NCBI GenBank assembly: GCA_950097015.1
Contig: CATNEN010000033.1
Location: 2,666,001 to 2,730,000, forward strand
Source: Macrostomum hystrix
Taxonomy: Eukaryota; Platyhelminthes; Macrostomidae
Reading direction: 5' to 3'
Length of the DNA stretch: 64,000 bases
The notes under the pieces are model-generated. The model was not told the origin of the DNA. It did not search any database and saw only the letters and a list, made by a program, of their open reading frames with translations. Numbering within the stretch: position 1 is the first letter of the stretch; the number at the start of each line of letters is the position of its first letter. Positions 42,439 through 52,510 of this stretch are shown here, piece after piece. Position numbers and translations under genes: made by a program.

Positions 42439-43222
42439 TCACAGCTGGGTGGTGGTGTACACTGGATTGACCAGCACAGACGCCGTCTCATTGTCGCTTC
42501 GGTTAGCCATCAGATTCGGAATTGGCTGGTTCGGATTGGCCTTCAGATTCAAACGAAGCTTTGATTTGGCTCTTAAATTCGGATTCGGATTCGGATTCGG
42601 ATTCGGATAGAAAACTAGTCGCACAATTTGAGACGATTCGTTCTCAATGCAACAATTTCGCATATCGCATTTGCCGACTGTAGACGGAAAATTGATTGTT
42701 GGCTGAATCGAACCAGCGACCGCAGTCATCAGAGGCAGCTGGACGGCAAGTCGGTGGTGCAGTCGAAGGCTGACAAGCCGCAGGCGACAAGCCACAGCCT
42801 GGGCGGCCAGGAGGAGGCCCAGTGAGGAGGCCAGCATTAGGGGCGTGCCCAGCAGCCAGTCCAGGTTGGCCCGGGCATCCAGCTGTCCGAGGTCATCAAG
42901 TCGCGGCTCTCTGGCGCGCACCATGCCATAGGCCAGCCCGCCAATCAGGCTGGCAGCAGCCAGGATCAGCAGGCAACGACGTAGACGGACCCAGTCGGTC
43001 AGGCTGGGCTGCAGTTTGCAGGCGAGGCTCAGGCGTTGGCGCTGAAGCTCGTCGGCGCATCCCGGGGCCGCCTCTAGGCGAGCCAGTCGGCGCAGTCGTT
43101 CGGAGCAATGAGCCAGCGATGGCGGCCGTGGACTTCGATTCCGCGCTGTCAATACAGTGGACGGCATCGGCCACGTCAGCCAGTGTGGCCGCATCGCAGC
43201 TCCGAGCAGAAGTCCTGGCTTT
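42439..43222 (-). CDS. Possible two-pass membrane protein
   Basis: An open frame on the minus strand with GC-rich host-like codons down to ~42690. From about MRPHWLTWPMPS it has two hydrophobic spans, LLILAAASLIGGLAYGMV and LLGTPLMLASSLGLLLAAQAVA, separated by an acidic loop, preceded by an Arg/Leu/Glu-rich helix (ERLRRLARLEAAPG). The C-terminal part turns Asn/Pro-rich (NPNPNPNPN, from an ATTCGG microsatellite) and ends VYTTTQL. Start and splice sites are uncertain; the frame may also include intron. No family recognised. Confidence 0.35.
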
Positions 43223-43429
43223 GTTTCTGTAGCCTTATCTTTCCTGTGTGTGCATCGGTAAGCATAATTTATCGCGTCTGTTAGTCGACCCTTGCGGCTG
43301 AGTCGACCCAATCAGCTGCTGCTTGTGGGGAATCCGCATGCCAATTAGAATATTAAATATGCAACCGGAGAACAGGCCTTGTACTGCGCCGCTTCAATTG
43401 AAACAGGGCCGAGACAGGATGAGAGAATG

Positions 43430-46020
43430 AAAGAATGAAAAAGTTAGAGGGTGAGAGAGGATGAGAGAGGATGAGAGAGGATGAGAGAAGCTGAGTGAAG
43501 ATGAGAGGATGAGAGATGAGAGATGATGAGAGAGGATGAGAGAGGATGAGAGGATGAAAGGGGATGAGAGGATGAGAGAGGATGAGTGAAGATGAGAGAG
43601 GATGAGAGGATGAAAGAGGATGAGAGGATGAGAGAGGATGAGAGGATTAGAGGATGAGAGAGGACGAGTGAAGATGAGAGGATGAGAGATGAGAGATGAT
43701 GAGAGAGGATGAGAGGATGAAAGGGGATGAGAGGATGAGAGAGGATGAGTGAAAATGAGAGAGGATGAGAGGATGAAAGAGGATGAGAGGATGAGAGAGG
43801 ATGAGAGGATGAAAGAGGATGAGAGGATGAGAGAGGATGAGTGAAGATGAGAGAGGATGAGAGATGAGAGATGACGAGAGAGGATGAGAGAGGATAGAGA
43901 GGATGAGAGGATGAAAGAGGATGAGAGGATGAGAGAGGATGAGAGAATGAGAGAGGATGAGAGGATGAGAGAGGATGAGAGAGGATGAGAGAGGAAGAGA
44001 GGATGAGAGAGGATGAGAGAGGATGAGAGAGGATGAGAGGATGAGAGAGGATCAGAGGATGAGAGGATGAGAGAGGATGAGAGGATGAGAGAGGATGAGA
44101 GAGGATGAGAGAATAAGAGAGGATGAGAGGATGGGAGAGGATGAGAGGATGAGAGAGGATGAGAGAGGATGAGAGAATAAGAGAGGATGAGAGGATGAGA
44201 GGATGAGAGAGGATGAGAGAGGATGAGAGAATAAGAGAGGATGAGAGGATGAGAGGATGAGAGAGGATGAGAGAGGATGAGAGAGGATGAGAGAGGATGA
44301 GAGGATGAGAGAGGATGAGAGAGGATGATGAGAGAATAAGAGAGGATGAGAGAGGATGAGAGAGGATGAGAGAGGATGAGAGAGGATGAGAGGATGAAAG
44401 AGGATGAGAGGATGAGAGAGGATGAGTGAAGATGAGAGAGGATGAGAGATGAGAGATGACGAGAGAGGATGAGAGAGGATGAGAGAGGATGAGAGGATGA
44501 AAGAGGATGAGAGGATGAGAGAGGATGAGAGAGGATGAGAGAGGATGAGAGGATGAGAGAGGATGAGAGGATGAAAGAGGATGAGAGGATGAGAGAGGAT
44601 GAGTGAAGATGAGAGAGGATGAGAGATGAGAGATGACGAGAGAGGATGAGAGAGGATGAGAGGATGAAAGAGGATGAGAGGATGAGAGAGGATGAGAGAG
44701 GATGAGAGAGGATGAGAGAGGATGAGAGAGGATGAGAGGATGAGAGAGGATGAGAGAGGATGAGAGAGGAAGAGAGGATGAGAGAGGTTGAGAGAGGATG
44801 AGAGAGGATGAGAGGATGAGAGAGGATGAGAGGATGAGAGAGGAAGAGAGGATGAGAGAGGATGAGAGAGGATGAGAGAGGATGAGAGGATGAGAGAGGA
44901 TGAGAGGATGAGAGGATGAGAGAGGATGAGAGGATGAGAGAGGATGAGAGAGGATGAGAGAATAAGAGAGGATGAGAGGATGGGAGAGGATGAGAGGATG
45001 AGAGAGGATGAGAGAGGATGAGAGAATAAGAGAGGATGAGAGGATGAGAGGATGAGAGAGGATGAGAGAGGATGAGAGAATAAGAGAGGATGAGAGGATG
45101 AGAGGATGAGAGAGGATGAGAGAGGATGAGAGAGGATGAGAGAGGATGAGAGGATGAGAGAGGATGAGAGAGGATGAGAGAATAAGAGAGGATGAGAGAG
45201 GATGAGAGAGGATGAGAGAGGATGAGAGAGGATGAGAGGATGAAAGAGGATGAGAGGATGAGAGAGGATGAGTGAAGATGAGAGAGGATGAGAGATGAGA
45301 GATGACGAGAGAGGATGAGAGAGGATGAGAGAGGATGAGAGGATGAAAGAGGATGAGAGGATGAGAGAGGATGAGAGGATGAAAGAGGATGAGAGGATGA
45401 GAGAGGATGAGTGAAGATGAGAGAGGATGAGAGATGAGAGATGACGAGAGAGGATGAGAGAGGATGAGAGGATGAAAGAGGATGAGAGGATGAGAGAGGA
45501 TGAGAGAGGATGAGAGGATGAGAGAGGATGAGAGAGGATGAGAGAGGATGAGAGGATGAGAGAGGATGAGAGAGGATGAGAGAGGAAGAGAGGATGAGAG
45601 AGGTTGAGAGAGGATGAGAGAGGATAAGAGGATGAGAGAGGATGAGAGGATGAGAGAGGAAGAGAGGATGAGAGAGGATGAGAGAGGATGAGAGAGGATG
45701 AGAGGATGAGAGAGGATGAGAGGATGAGAGGATGAGAGAGGATGAGAGGATGAGAGAGGATGAGAGAGGATGAGAGAATAAGAGAGGATGAGAGGATGGG
45801 AGAGGATGAGAGGATGAGAGAGGATGAGAGAGGATGAGAGAATAAGAGAGGATGAGAGGATGAGAGGATGAGAGAGGATGAGAGAGGATGAGAGAATAAG
45901 AGAGGATGAGAGGATGAGAGGATGAGAGAGGATGAGAGAGGATGAGAGAGGATGAGAGAGGATGAGAGGATGAGAGAGGATGAGAGAGGATGAGAGGATG
46001 AGAGAATGAGAGAGGATCAG
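43430..46020. repeat. GAGAGGATGA minisatellite with higher-order structure
   Basis: 2.6 kb of GAGAGGATGAGAGGATGA variants. Blocks with markers such as GAGTGAAGATGAGAG, GATGACGAGAG and GAGAATAAGAGAG recur in the same order at ~800-bp spacing (for example near 43.9, 44.7 and 45.5 kb), so the array has grown by large-unit duplication. The 906-codon frame on the minus strand is a composition artefact. Confidence 0.92.
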
Positions 46021-46600
46021 GGAGGATCAGAGACAATGCGCGGCTGGCTGACAGTTCGCCGCATGCAGCGGCCAGTGTGTCGAGAGTCAGCAGCGCCCCT
46101 CCCCCTGATGGCACGGAGAAGCAGCTGGGCGCAGAGGGTCTACAATGGTGTTGAAGGCATTGAAATCGTGAAAGGCATAGTGCTAGAAAGTTGACAAGTT
46201 TAGCTACTACGAGCTATTTCATATCATCTCGCATATTCGTAGAAGCAGGATTTAGCGATCGCGTATGAGCAAGGGAGCGCTGAGCAATTCAGTTTCGAGT
46301 TTGTGGCCTGCAAAGTGTAAATTTTTCATCGCCGTATCTCCCAGCTGCGCACAATGTGCCGTCTCCCAGTCTCGGACCAGATCCAATCTATAAGAATGTT
46401 CTCTGGACAGAGGCTTGTGACGCACTCAGCCCTTCCTGGCATCCGATATCGGTCTACACCCCCCTACGCGGCTCAGTTCGGAATTGCAATTTGCAATTTC
46501 TTAGTTAAAGCCCCCCAAGAGTCCGCCAGCCTCATTTGCACATGGCCCGCCAGCCTCCTAAACTCCTTCGTTTAAAAAAGACAAGGCCCAGCAAAACAAT
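46021..46600. repeat. Unique spacer, duplicated at 47553-48132
   Basis: About 580 bp (AATGCGCGGCTG..., GTCTACAATGGTGTTGAAGG, CTCCTTCGTTTAAAAAAGAC) recurs 1532 bp downstream with few differences. No gene supported. Confidence 0.9.
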
Positions 46601-47552
46601 TTGAAAGAGGATGAGAGGATGAGAGAGGATGAGAGGATTAGAGGATGAGAGAGGACGAGTGAAGATGAGAGGATGAGAGATGAGAGATGATGAGAGAGGA
46701 TGAGAGGATGAAAGGGGATGAGAGGATGAGAGAGGATGAGTGAAAATGAGAGAGGATGAGAGGATGAAAGAGGATGAGAGGATGAGAGAGGATGAGAGGA
46801 TGAAAGAGGATGAGAGGATGAAAGAGGATGAGAGGATGAGAGAGGATGAGTGAAGATAAGAGAGGATGAGAGATGAGAGATGACGAGAGAGGATGAGAGA
46901 GGATGAGAGGATGAAAGAGGATGAGAGGATGAGAGAGGATGAGAGGATGAGAGAGGATGAGAGAGGATGAGAGAGGTTGAGAGGATGAGAGAGGATGAGA
47001 GAGGATGAGAGAGGATGAGAGGATGAGAGAGGATGAGAGGATGAGAGAGGATGAGAGAGGATGAGTGAATAAGAGAGGATGAGAGAGGATGAGAGAGGAT
47101 GAGAGGATGAGAGAGGATGAGAGAGGATGAGAGAATAAGAGAGGATGAGAGAATAAGAGAGGATGAGAGGATGAGAGGATGAGAGAGGATGAGAGAGGAT
47201 GAGAGAATAAGAGAGGATGAGAGGAGGAGAGGATGAGAGAGGATGAGAGAGGATGAGAGGATGAGAGGATGAGAGAGGATGAGAGAGGATGAGAGAGGAT
47301 GAGAGAGGATGAGAGAATATCAGAGGATGAGAGGATGAGAGGATGAGAGAGGATGAGAGAGGATGAGAGAGGATGAGAGGATGAGAGGATGAGAGAGGAT
47401 GAGAGAGGATGAGAGAGAATGAGAGAATAAGAGAGGATGAGAGGATGAGAGGATGAGAGAGGATGAGAGAGGATGAGAGAGGATGAGAGAGGATGAGAGA
47501 GGATGAGAGGATGAGAGAGGATGAGAGAGGATGAGAGAATGAGAGAGGATCA
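46600..47552. repeat. Second GAGAGGATGA array
   Basis: Same repeat as 43.4-46.0 kb; together with the spacer copies this forms a segmental duplication of array plus spacer. Confidence 0.92.
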
Positions 47553-48132
47553 GAGAGGATCAGAGACAATGCGCGGCTGCCTGACAGTTCGCCGCATGCA
47601 GCGGCCAGTGTGTCGAGAGTCAGCAGCGCCTCTGACCCTGATGGCACGGAGAAGCAGCTGGGCGCAGAGGGTCTACAATGGTGTTGAAGGCATTGAAATC
47701 GTGAAAGGCATAGTGCTAGAAAGTTGACAAGTTTAGCTACTACGAGCTATTTCATATCATCTCGCATATTCGTAGAAGCAGGATTTAGCGATCGCGTATG
47801 AGCAAGGGAGCGCTGAGCAATTCAGTTTCGAGTTTGTGGCCTGCAAAGTGTAAATTTTTCATCGCCGTATCTCCCAGCTGCGCACAATGTGCCGTCTCCC
47901 AGTCTCGGACCAGATCCAATCTATAAGAATGTTCTCTGGACAGAGGCTTGTGACGCACTCAGCCCTTCCTGGCATCCGATATCGGTCTACACCCCCCTAC
48001 ACGGCTCAGTTCGGAATCGCAATTTGCAATTTCTTAGTTAAAGCCCCCCAAGAGTCCGCCAGCCTCATTTGCACATGGCCCGCCAGCCTCCTAAACTCCT
48101 TCGTTTAAAAAAGACAAGGCCCAGCAAAACAA
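47553..48132. repeat. Second copy of the spacer
   Basis: See 46021-46600; differences include GGCTGCCTG for GGCTGGCTG and CTCTGACCCTG for CCCTCCCCCTG. Confidence 0.9.
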
Positions 48133-48970
48133 TTTGCATCAGGCTACGGACGTTTCCCCTGGAGGCCTCGGTCATTGTCCGAAATGAGATTCAGATAGGG
48201 ATGCGATTCCCAAGACCATCGGTTAGTCTCCGAAGTCTCCCAGTTTTGAAAATTAGTTTCATTTTTCTACTGTTTAATTGTGTCCGAAAGTTACAATTTA
48301 ATACAATATACCAGTAAGCTACTTTAAGTAAAGCAAGCAGCAAACTCGTAAATGAAAAATGCACTTCTTGCACGATTCGCAATTTCACTGTCTTTCATAT
48401 TGCTGACTCAATTACTGCACTGCTCGTGAATGCCCGATATGTATAGAAAAATTCGCAAAAATAGCTAAAAGATTGCTGAGTAAGTAGTGTTTTGAGTCTA
48501 CCTTGATTCTTTGTATTAAATAATTCATTTAAAAAGAGTGCAGATTTAAAACAAAACGGGAAATTTCTTTAATAAAGTTCCCATTAAGATCACAGGAGCA
48601 ACAAGCAATGGGTGAAACTCGAAAAAGCACAGCAAGAAGACAGGGGAGCCTAATGGCTAGGCGTGCGCAGACTAAATTGAGCTAATCAGTCAGCGAAAGC
48701 CCTGCTCAGGATAGGGGAAAATGAAGAAGACCCGCTCAGCCCCGCCATCCTCACCCCAGCTGATTCCAGCATGCGCTCCGCCTTCGCCTTGTGTCATCAG
48801 CGCTGACTCCTCGAGCTCTCTCAGCTGCGTGGAGTTTTGCATCCGCCTGGCCCGCATCTTGCCCCTGCATAGCGCGAGACTCCGATTTCCACCCATGCCA
48901 ATAGCCTACTTCTGCCCTGTCGCATGCCCGACGCCAAGTTTACTCTTCCGAGACCGTATGAAGACTGTGG
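48133..48970. other. Spacer without a supportable gene
   Basis: AT-rich first half. The GC-rich part at 48720-48930 has short open frames on both strands but no start context, splice sites or recognisable domain. Confidence 0.45.
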
Positions 48971-48974
48971 AATA

Positions 48975-49428
48975 GGGTTCGGAGGCTGTAGAGAGGGTTC
49001 GGAGGCTGTAGAGAGGGTTCCGAGGCTGTAGAGAGGGTTCGGAGGCTGTAGAGAGGGTTCGGAGGCTGTAGAGAGGGTTCCGAGGCTGTAGAGAGGGTTC
49101 GGAGGCTGTAGAGAGGGTTCCGAGGCTGTAGAGAGGGTTCGGAGGCTGTAGAGAGGGTTCGGAGGCTGTAGAGAGGGTTCCGAGGCTGTAGAGAGGGTTC
49201 GGAGGCTGTAGAGAGGGTTCGGAGGCTGTAGAGAGGGTTCGGAGGCTGTAGAGAGGGTTCGGAGGCTGTAGAGAGGGTTAGAAGGCTGTAGAGAGGGTTA
49301 GAAGGCTGTAGAGAGGGTTCCGAGGCTGTAGAGAGGGTTCGGAGGCTGTAGAGAGGGTTCGGAGGCTGTAGAGAGGGTTCCGAGGCTGTAGAGAGGGTTC
49401 GGAGGCTGTAGAGAGGGTTCGGAGGCGG
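48975..49428. repeat. 20-bp minisatellite, ~23 copies
   Basis: Unit GGTTCGGAGGCTGTAGAGAG, with GGTTCCGAGG and GGTTAGAAGG variants. Confidence 0.96.
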
Positions 49429-50045
49429 CAGCAAGGCTGGCAGGTTGCAGAAAAGCAATTGTCAGGAGTGTGAAGCAGATCCCACTCCTCCAGATCTCAG
49501 GTTTAGTCCCGAAGCAGACAATGGTAGGGAAAAAGCTCAGTAAGGGTTTTGGGGGAGGGGCGCCGGAGACAATGGCTGCCGAAGCGACTGTCAGAAAAAG
49601 CTGTCGGAAGGAAGTTTTACCTGGCCAACAAGCCAGCGTTTTGAATTTGCGAGGTTAAAGTGAAAAGAGAAGCTTTGAGTTGATTTCCAAACTGGTCAGA
49701 CACCGTCAAAGGAATCAGGGAAGCCTTGATCCCTTTCTTGCTACCTCAGGGATTTTGTTAGGTTTATCTAGCTTTTAACCACTGGAGTGCCTGTTGAAAC
49801 AAAAAACATTAGCTACTTTTTTATTTGCTTCACTGGAGATTTGAGTAAATGTAGCAAACTCGATAGCCATCGGTTTCAAAGGTTTTAACCTCGACTTGGG
49901 TTCTAAGATGATACCAAATAACATTCAAATCCCACATCCCAAATAGAACATCTCAAATCCCACATCCCAGATATAACATCTCAAATACCAGATCAGCTCC
50001 TCCACCGCCAATCCGCCCCTCTACTGCTATTCCGCTTCTCTCCCG
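49429..50045. other. Spacer between minisatellites
   Basis: No gene seen; a short CCCACATCCCAAATAGAACA repeat lies at 49930-49990. Confidence 0.5.
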
Positions 50046-51328
50046 CTATTCCGCCCCCCTATCGCTAATCCACCCCTCTGCCGCTATTCCGCCCCGTCTA
50101 CTGCCAACCCACCCCTCTGCCGCTATTCCGCCCTGTCTACCACCAATCCACCCCTCTGCCGCTATTCCGCCCCGTCTACTGCCAATCCACCCCTCTGCCG
50201 CTATTCCGCCCCGTCTACTGCCAACCCACCCCTCTGCCGCTATTCCGCCCCGTCTACTGCCAACCCACCCCTCTGCCGCTATTCCGCCCTGTCTACCACC
50301 AATCCACCCCTCTGCCGCTATTCCGCCCCGTCTACTGCCAACCCACCCCTCTGCCGCTATTCCGCCCCGTCTACTGCCAACCCACCCCTCTGCCGCTATT
50401 CCGCCCCGTCTACTGCCAATCCACCCCTCTGCCGCTATTCCGCCCCGTCTACTGCCAACCCACCCCTCTGCCGCTATTCCGCCCCGTCTACTGCCAACCC
50501 ACCCCTCTGCCGCTATTCCGCCCTGTCTACCACCAATCCACCCCTCTGCCGCTATTCCGCCCCGTCTACTGCCAATCCACCCCTCTGCCGTTATTCCGCC
50601 CCGTCTACTGCCAACCCACCCCTCTGCCGCTATTCCGCCCTGTCTACCACCAATCCACCCCTCTGCCGCTATTCCGCCCCGTCTACTGCCAACCCACCCC
50701 TCTGCCGCTATTCCGCCCCGTCTACTGCCAACCCACCCCTCTGCCGCTATTCCGCCCCGTCTACTGCCAACCCACCCCTCTGCCGCTATTCCGCCCCGTC
50801 TACTGCCAATCCACCCCTCTGCCGCTATTCCGCCCCGTCTACTGCCAACCCACCCCTCTGCCGCTATTCCGCCCTGTCTACCACCAATCCACCCCTCTGC
50901 CGCTATTCCGCCCTGTCTACCACCAATCCACCCCTCTGCCGCTATTCCGCCCCGTCTACTGCCAATCCACCCCTCTGCCGCTATTCCGCCCCGTCTACTG
51001 CCAACCCACCCCTCTGCCGCTATTCCGCCCTGTCTACCACCAATCCACCCCTCTGCCGCTATTCCGCCCTGTCTACCACCAATCCACCCCTCTGCCGCTA
51101 TTCCGCCCCGTCTACTGCCAACCCACCCCTCTGCCGCTATTCCGCCCCGTCTACTGCCAACCCACCCCTCTGCCGCTATTCCACCCAGTCTACCACCAAT
51201 CCACCCCTCTGCCGCTATTCCGCCCCGTCTACCGCCAATCCACCCCTCTGCCGCTATTCCACCCTGTCTACCGCCAATCCACCCCTCTGCCGCTATTCCG
51301 CCCTGTCTACCGCCAATCCACCCCTCCA
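50046..51328. repeat. 39-bp minisatellite, ~33 copies
   Basis: Unit TCTACTGCCAACCCACCCCT plus CTGCCGCTATTCCGCCCCG. As 39 is divisible by three it gives a 427-codon frame of EGWIGGRQGGIAA-type 13-mers on the minus strand, with no other gene-like property. Confidence 0.95.
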
Positions 51329-51329
51329 T

Positions 51330-52510
51330 TGCTCTCCCATGAGGCGCCAGTGACTTTTGTGATCAGGAAAAGCATCCCTAAAAAAGCTGGGTACCTAATT
51401 TTTACCCGGGTGTCTGAATAATCAAATATGCTTTTTTAACAATTTAAATGGAATTTTTTGCCAGCTAGAAGCATGGAAATGACAGAACACTAAACCTGGG
51501 ATTAAAAAAGAAATCAGTAAAAACTTAGCTAACTGTCAGAATCAGAAAACATTATGAGAAGCAGGTGGCAGTCACAATCCGCTAGCTAATTTCGTCATGT
51601 TTTCGCATCAGCGACTTTGCCGCGCGTGCTACGTGGATTTCAGTCTGCATGACATCAGTGCTAAATATAAGTCGGCGTGCTCTGCGTTTTATTTATCTCA
51701 GTTGAGCACACTTGCATCGGGTGTGGGCGTGCCCCCTCAATGCCCCCTCAAGACTTGCTCAATGCTACCGAGCAGCCCCACTCAGGGACTCATTACCCAC
51801 CTGCTGCATGCGTAGGCGGTTCATAAGTCAGCCTGAGGCTGTGAGCTGATGGCGGGGGTTGTGGCTGCACCGAGCACTGAGACCAACACGCTACCACAGG
51901 TGTTTATGAGCTCAGCTTAAGCGCCTGGTGCTAAGATAAGGCTAACCCCCCTCTCCTAAGGCTGACTGAATGACTGACTAACCGAATGCTGCTGCTTCCA
52001 CTTGGTTGGCTGAGAGCACTGCTTTGATTGTGTGTGTGTGTGTGTAGGCTGGTAGGACGGCGAGATAAGACCAGGCAAATACGCAGAACAAAATTCGAAA
52101 ATTTGCCTAAGCGATTCTTAGCCAAGGAGTTTCGGTTCGACTTATCAGCCAGCCAGCTCATAAAGAAGTAGAAAAAGAAGCTGACAGAATCCAACCATCG
52201 TTTCGTGACAACCGGGCGGCCTAATCCTGAGCAGCCCTTCTCAACCAGGCCAACTGGCGCAGCTCAGCTTTCCATTCTCTCACTCTCTTCTCCAATCGCC
52301 TCCGTTTGCTCCCGTTGAATCCCGGGCAAATTTTTTTTGTTCAGACCTCCCTGGATTCTGAGCAGCTGATATTCCCGAGAAAAAGCCGCCTACTCACCTG
52401 GCGCCTCACCTGCTAGCAGCTTCTCGGTATGCGGTGAGTCGGTGCGGCAAATACCAACTGGAGAACAACCTCCCTCATTGAATCTGTAAAGAAGAAGCGC
52501 CGGCTTTTCT
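51330..52510. other. Upstream region of the LRR gene
   Basis: AT-rich then mixed. A short (GT)n lies at 52028-52047. Promoter and 5' UTR of the LRR gene are presumably in the last few hundred bases; no TATA element was identified with confidence. Confidence 0.4.

Noticed and set aside
43394-46114. 906-codon open frame on the minus strand (Ser/His/Pro/Leu repeats)
   Set aside because: A stop-free reading of a GAGAGGATGA minisatellite; frame and units shift freely and no domain or start context exists.
48721-48975. 84-codon frame in GC-rich DNA
   Set aside because: Open frames on both strands from base composition; no recognisable protein feature.
50046-51329. 427-codon frame of 13-residue repeats
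   Set aside because: The 39-bp unit is a multiple of three, so an open frame is automatic. No signal peptide, flanking exon or unique part.
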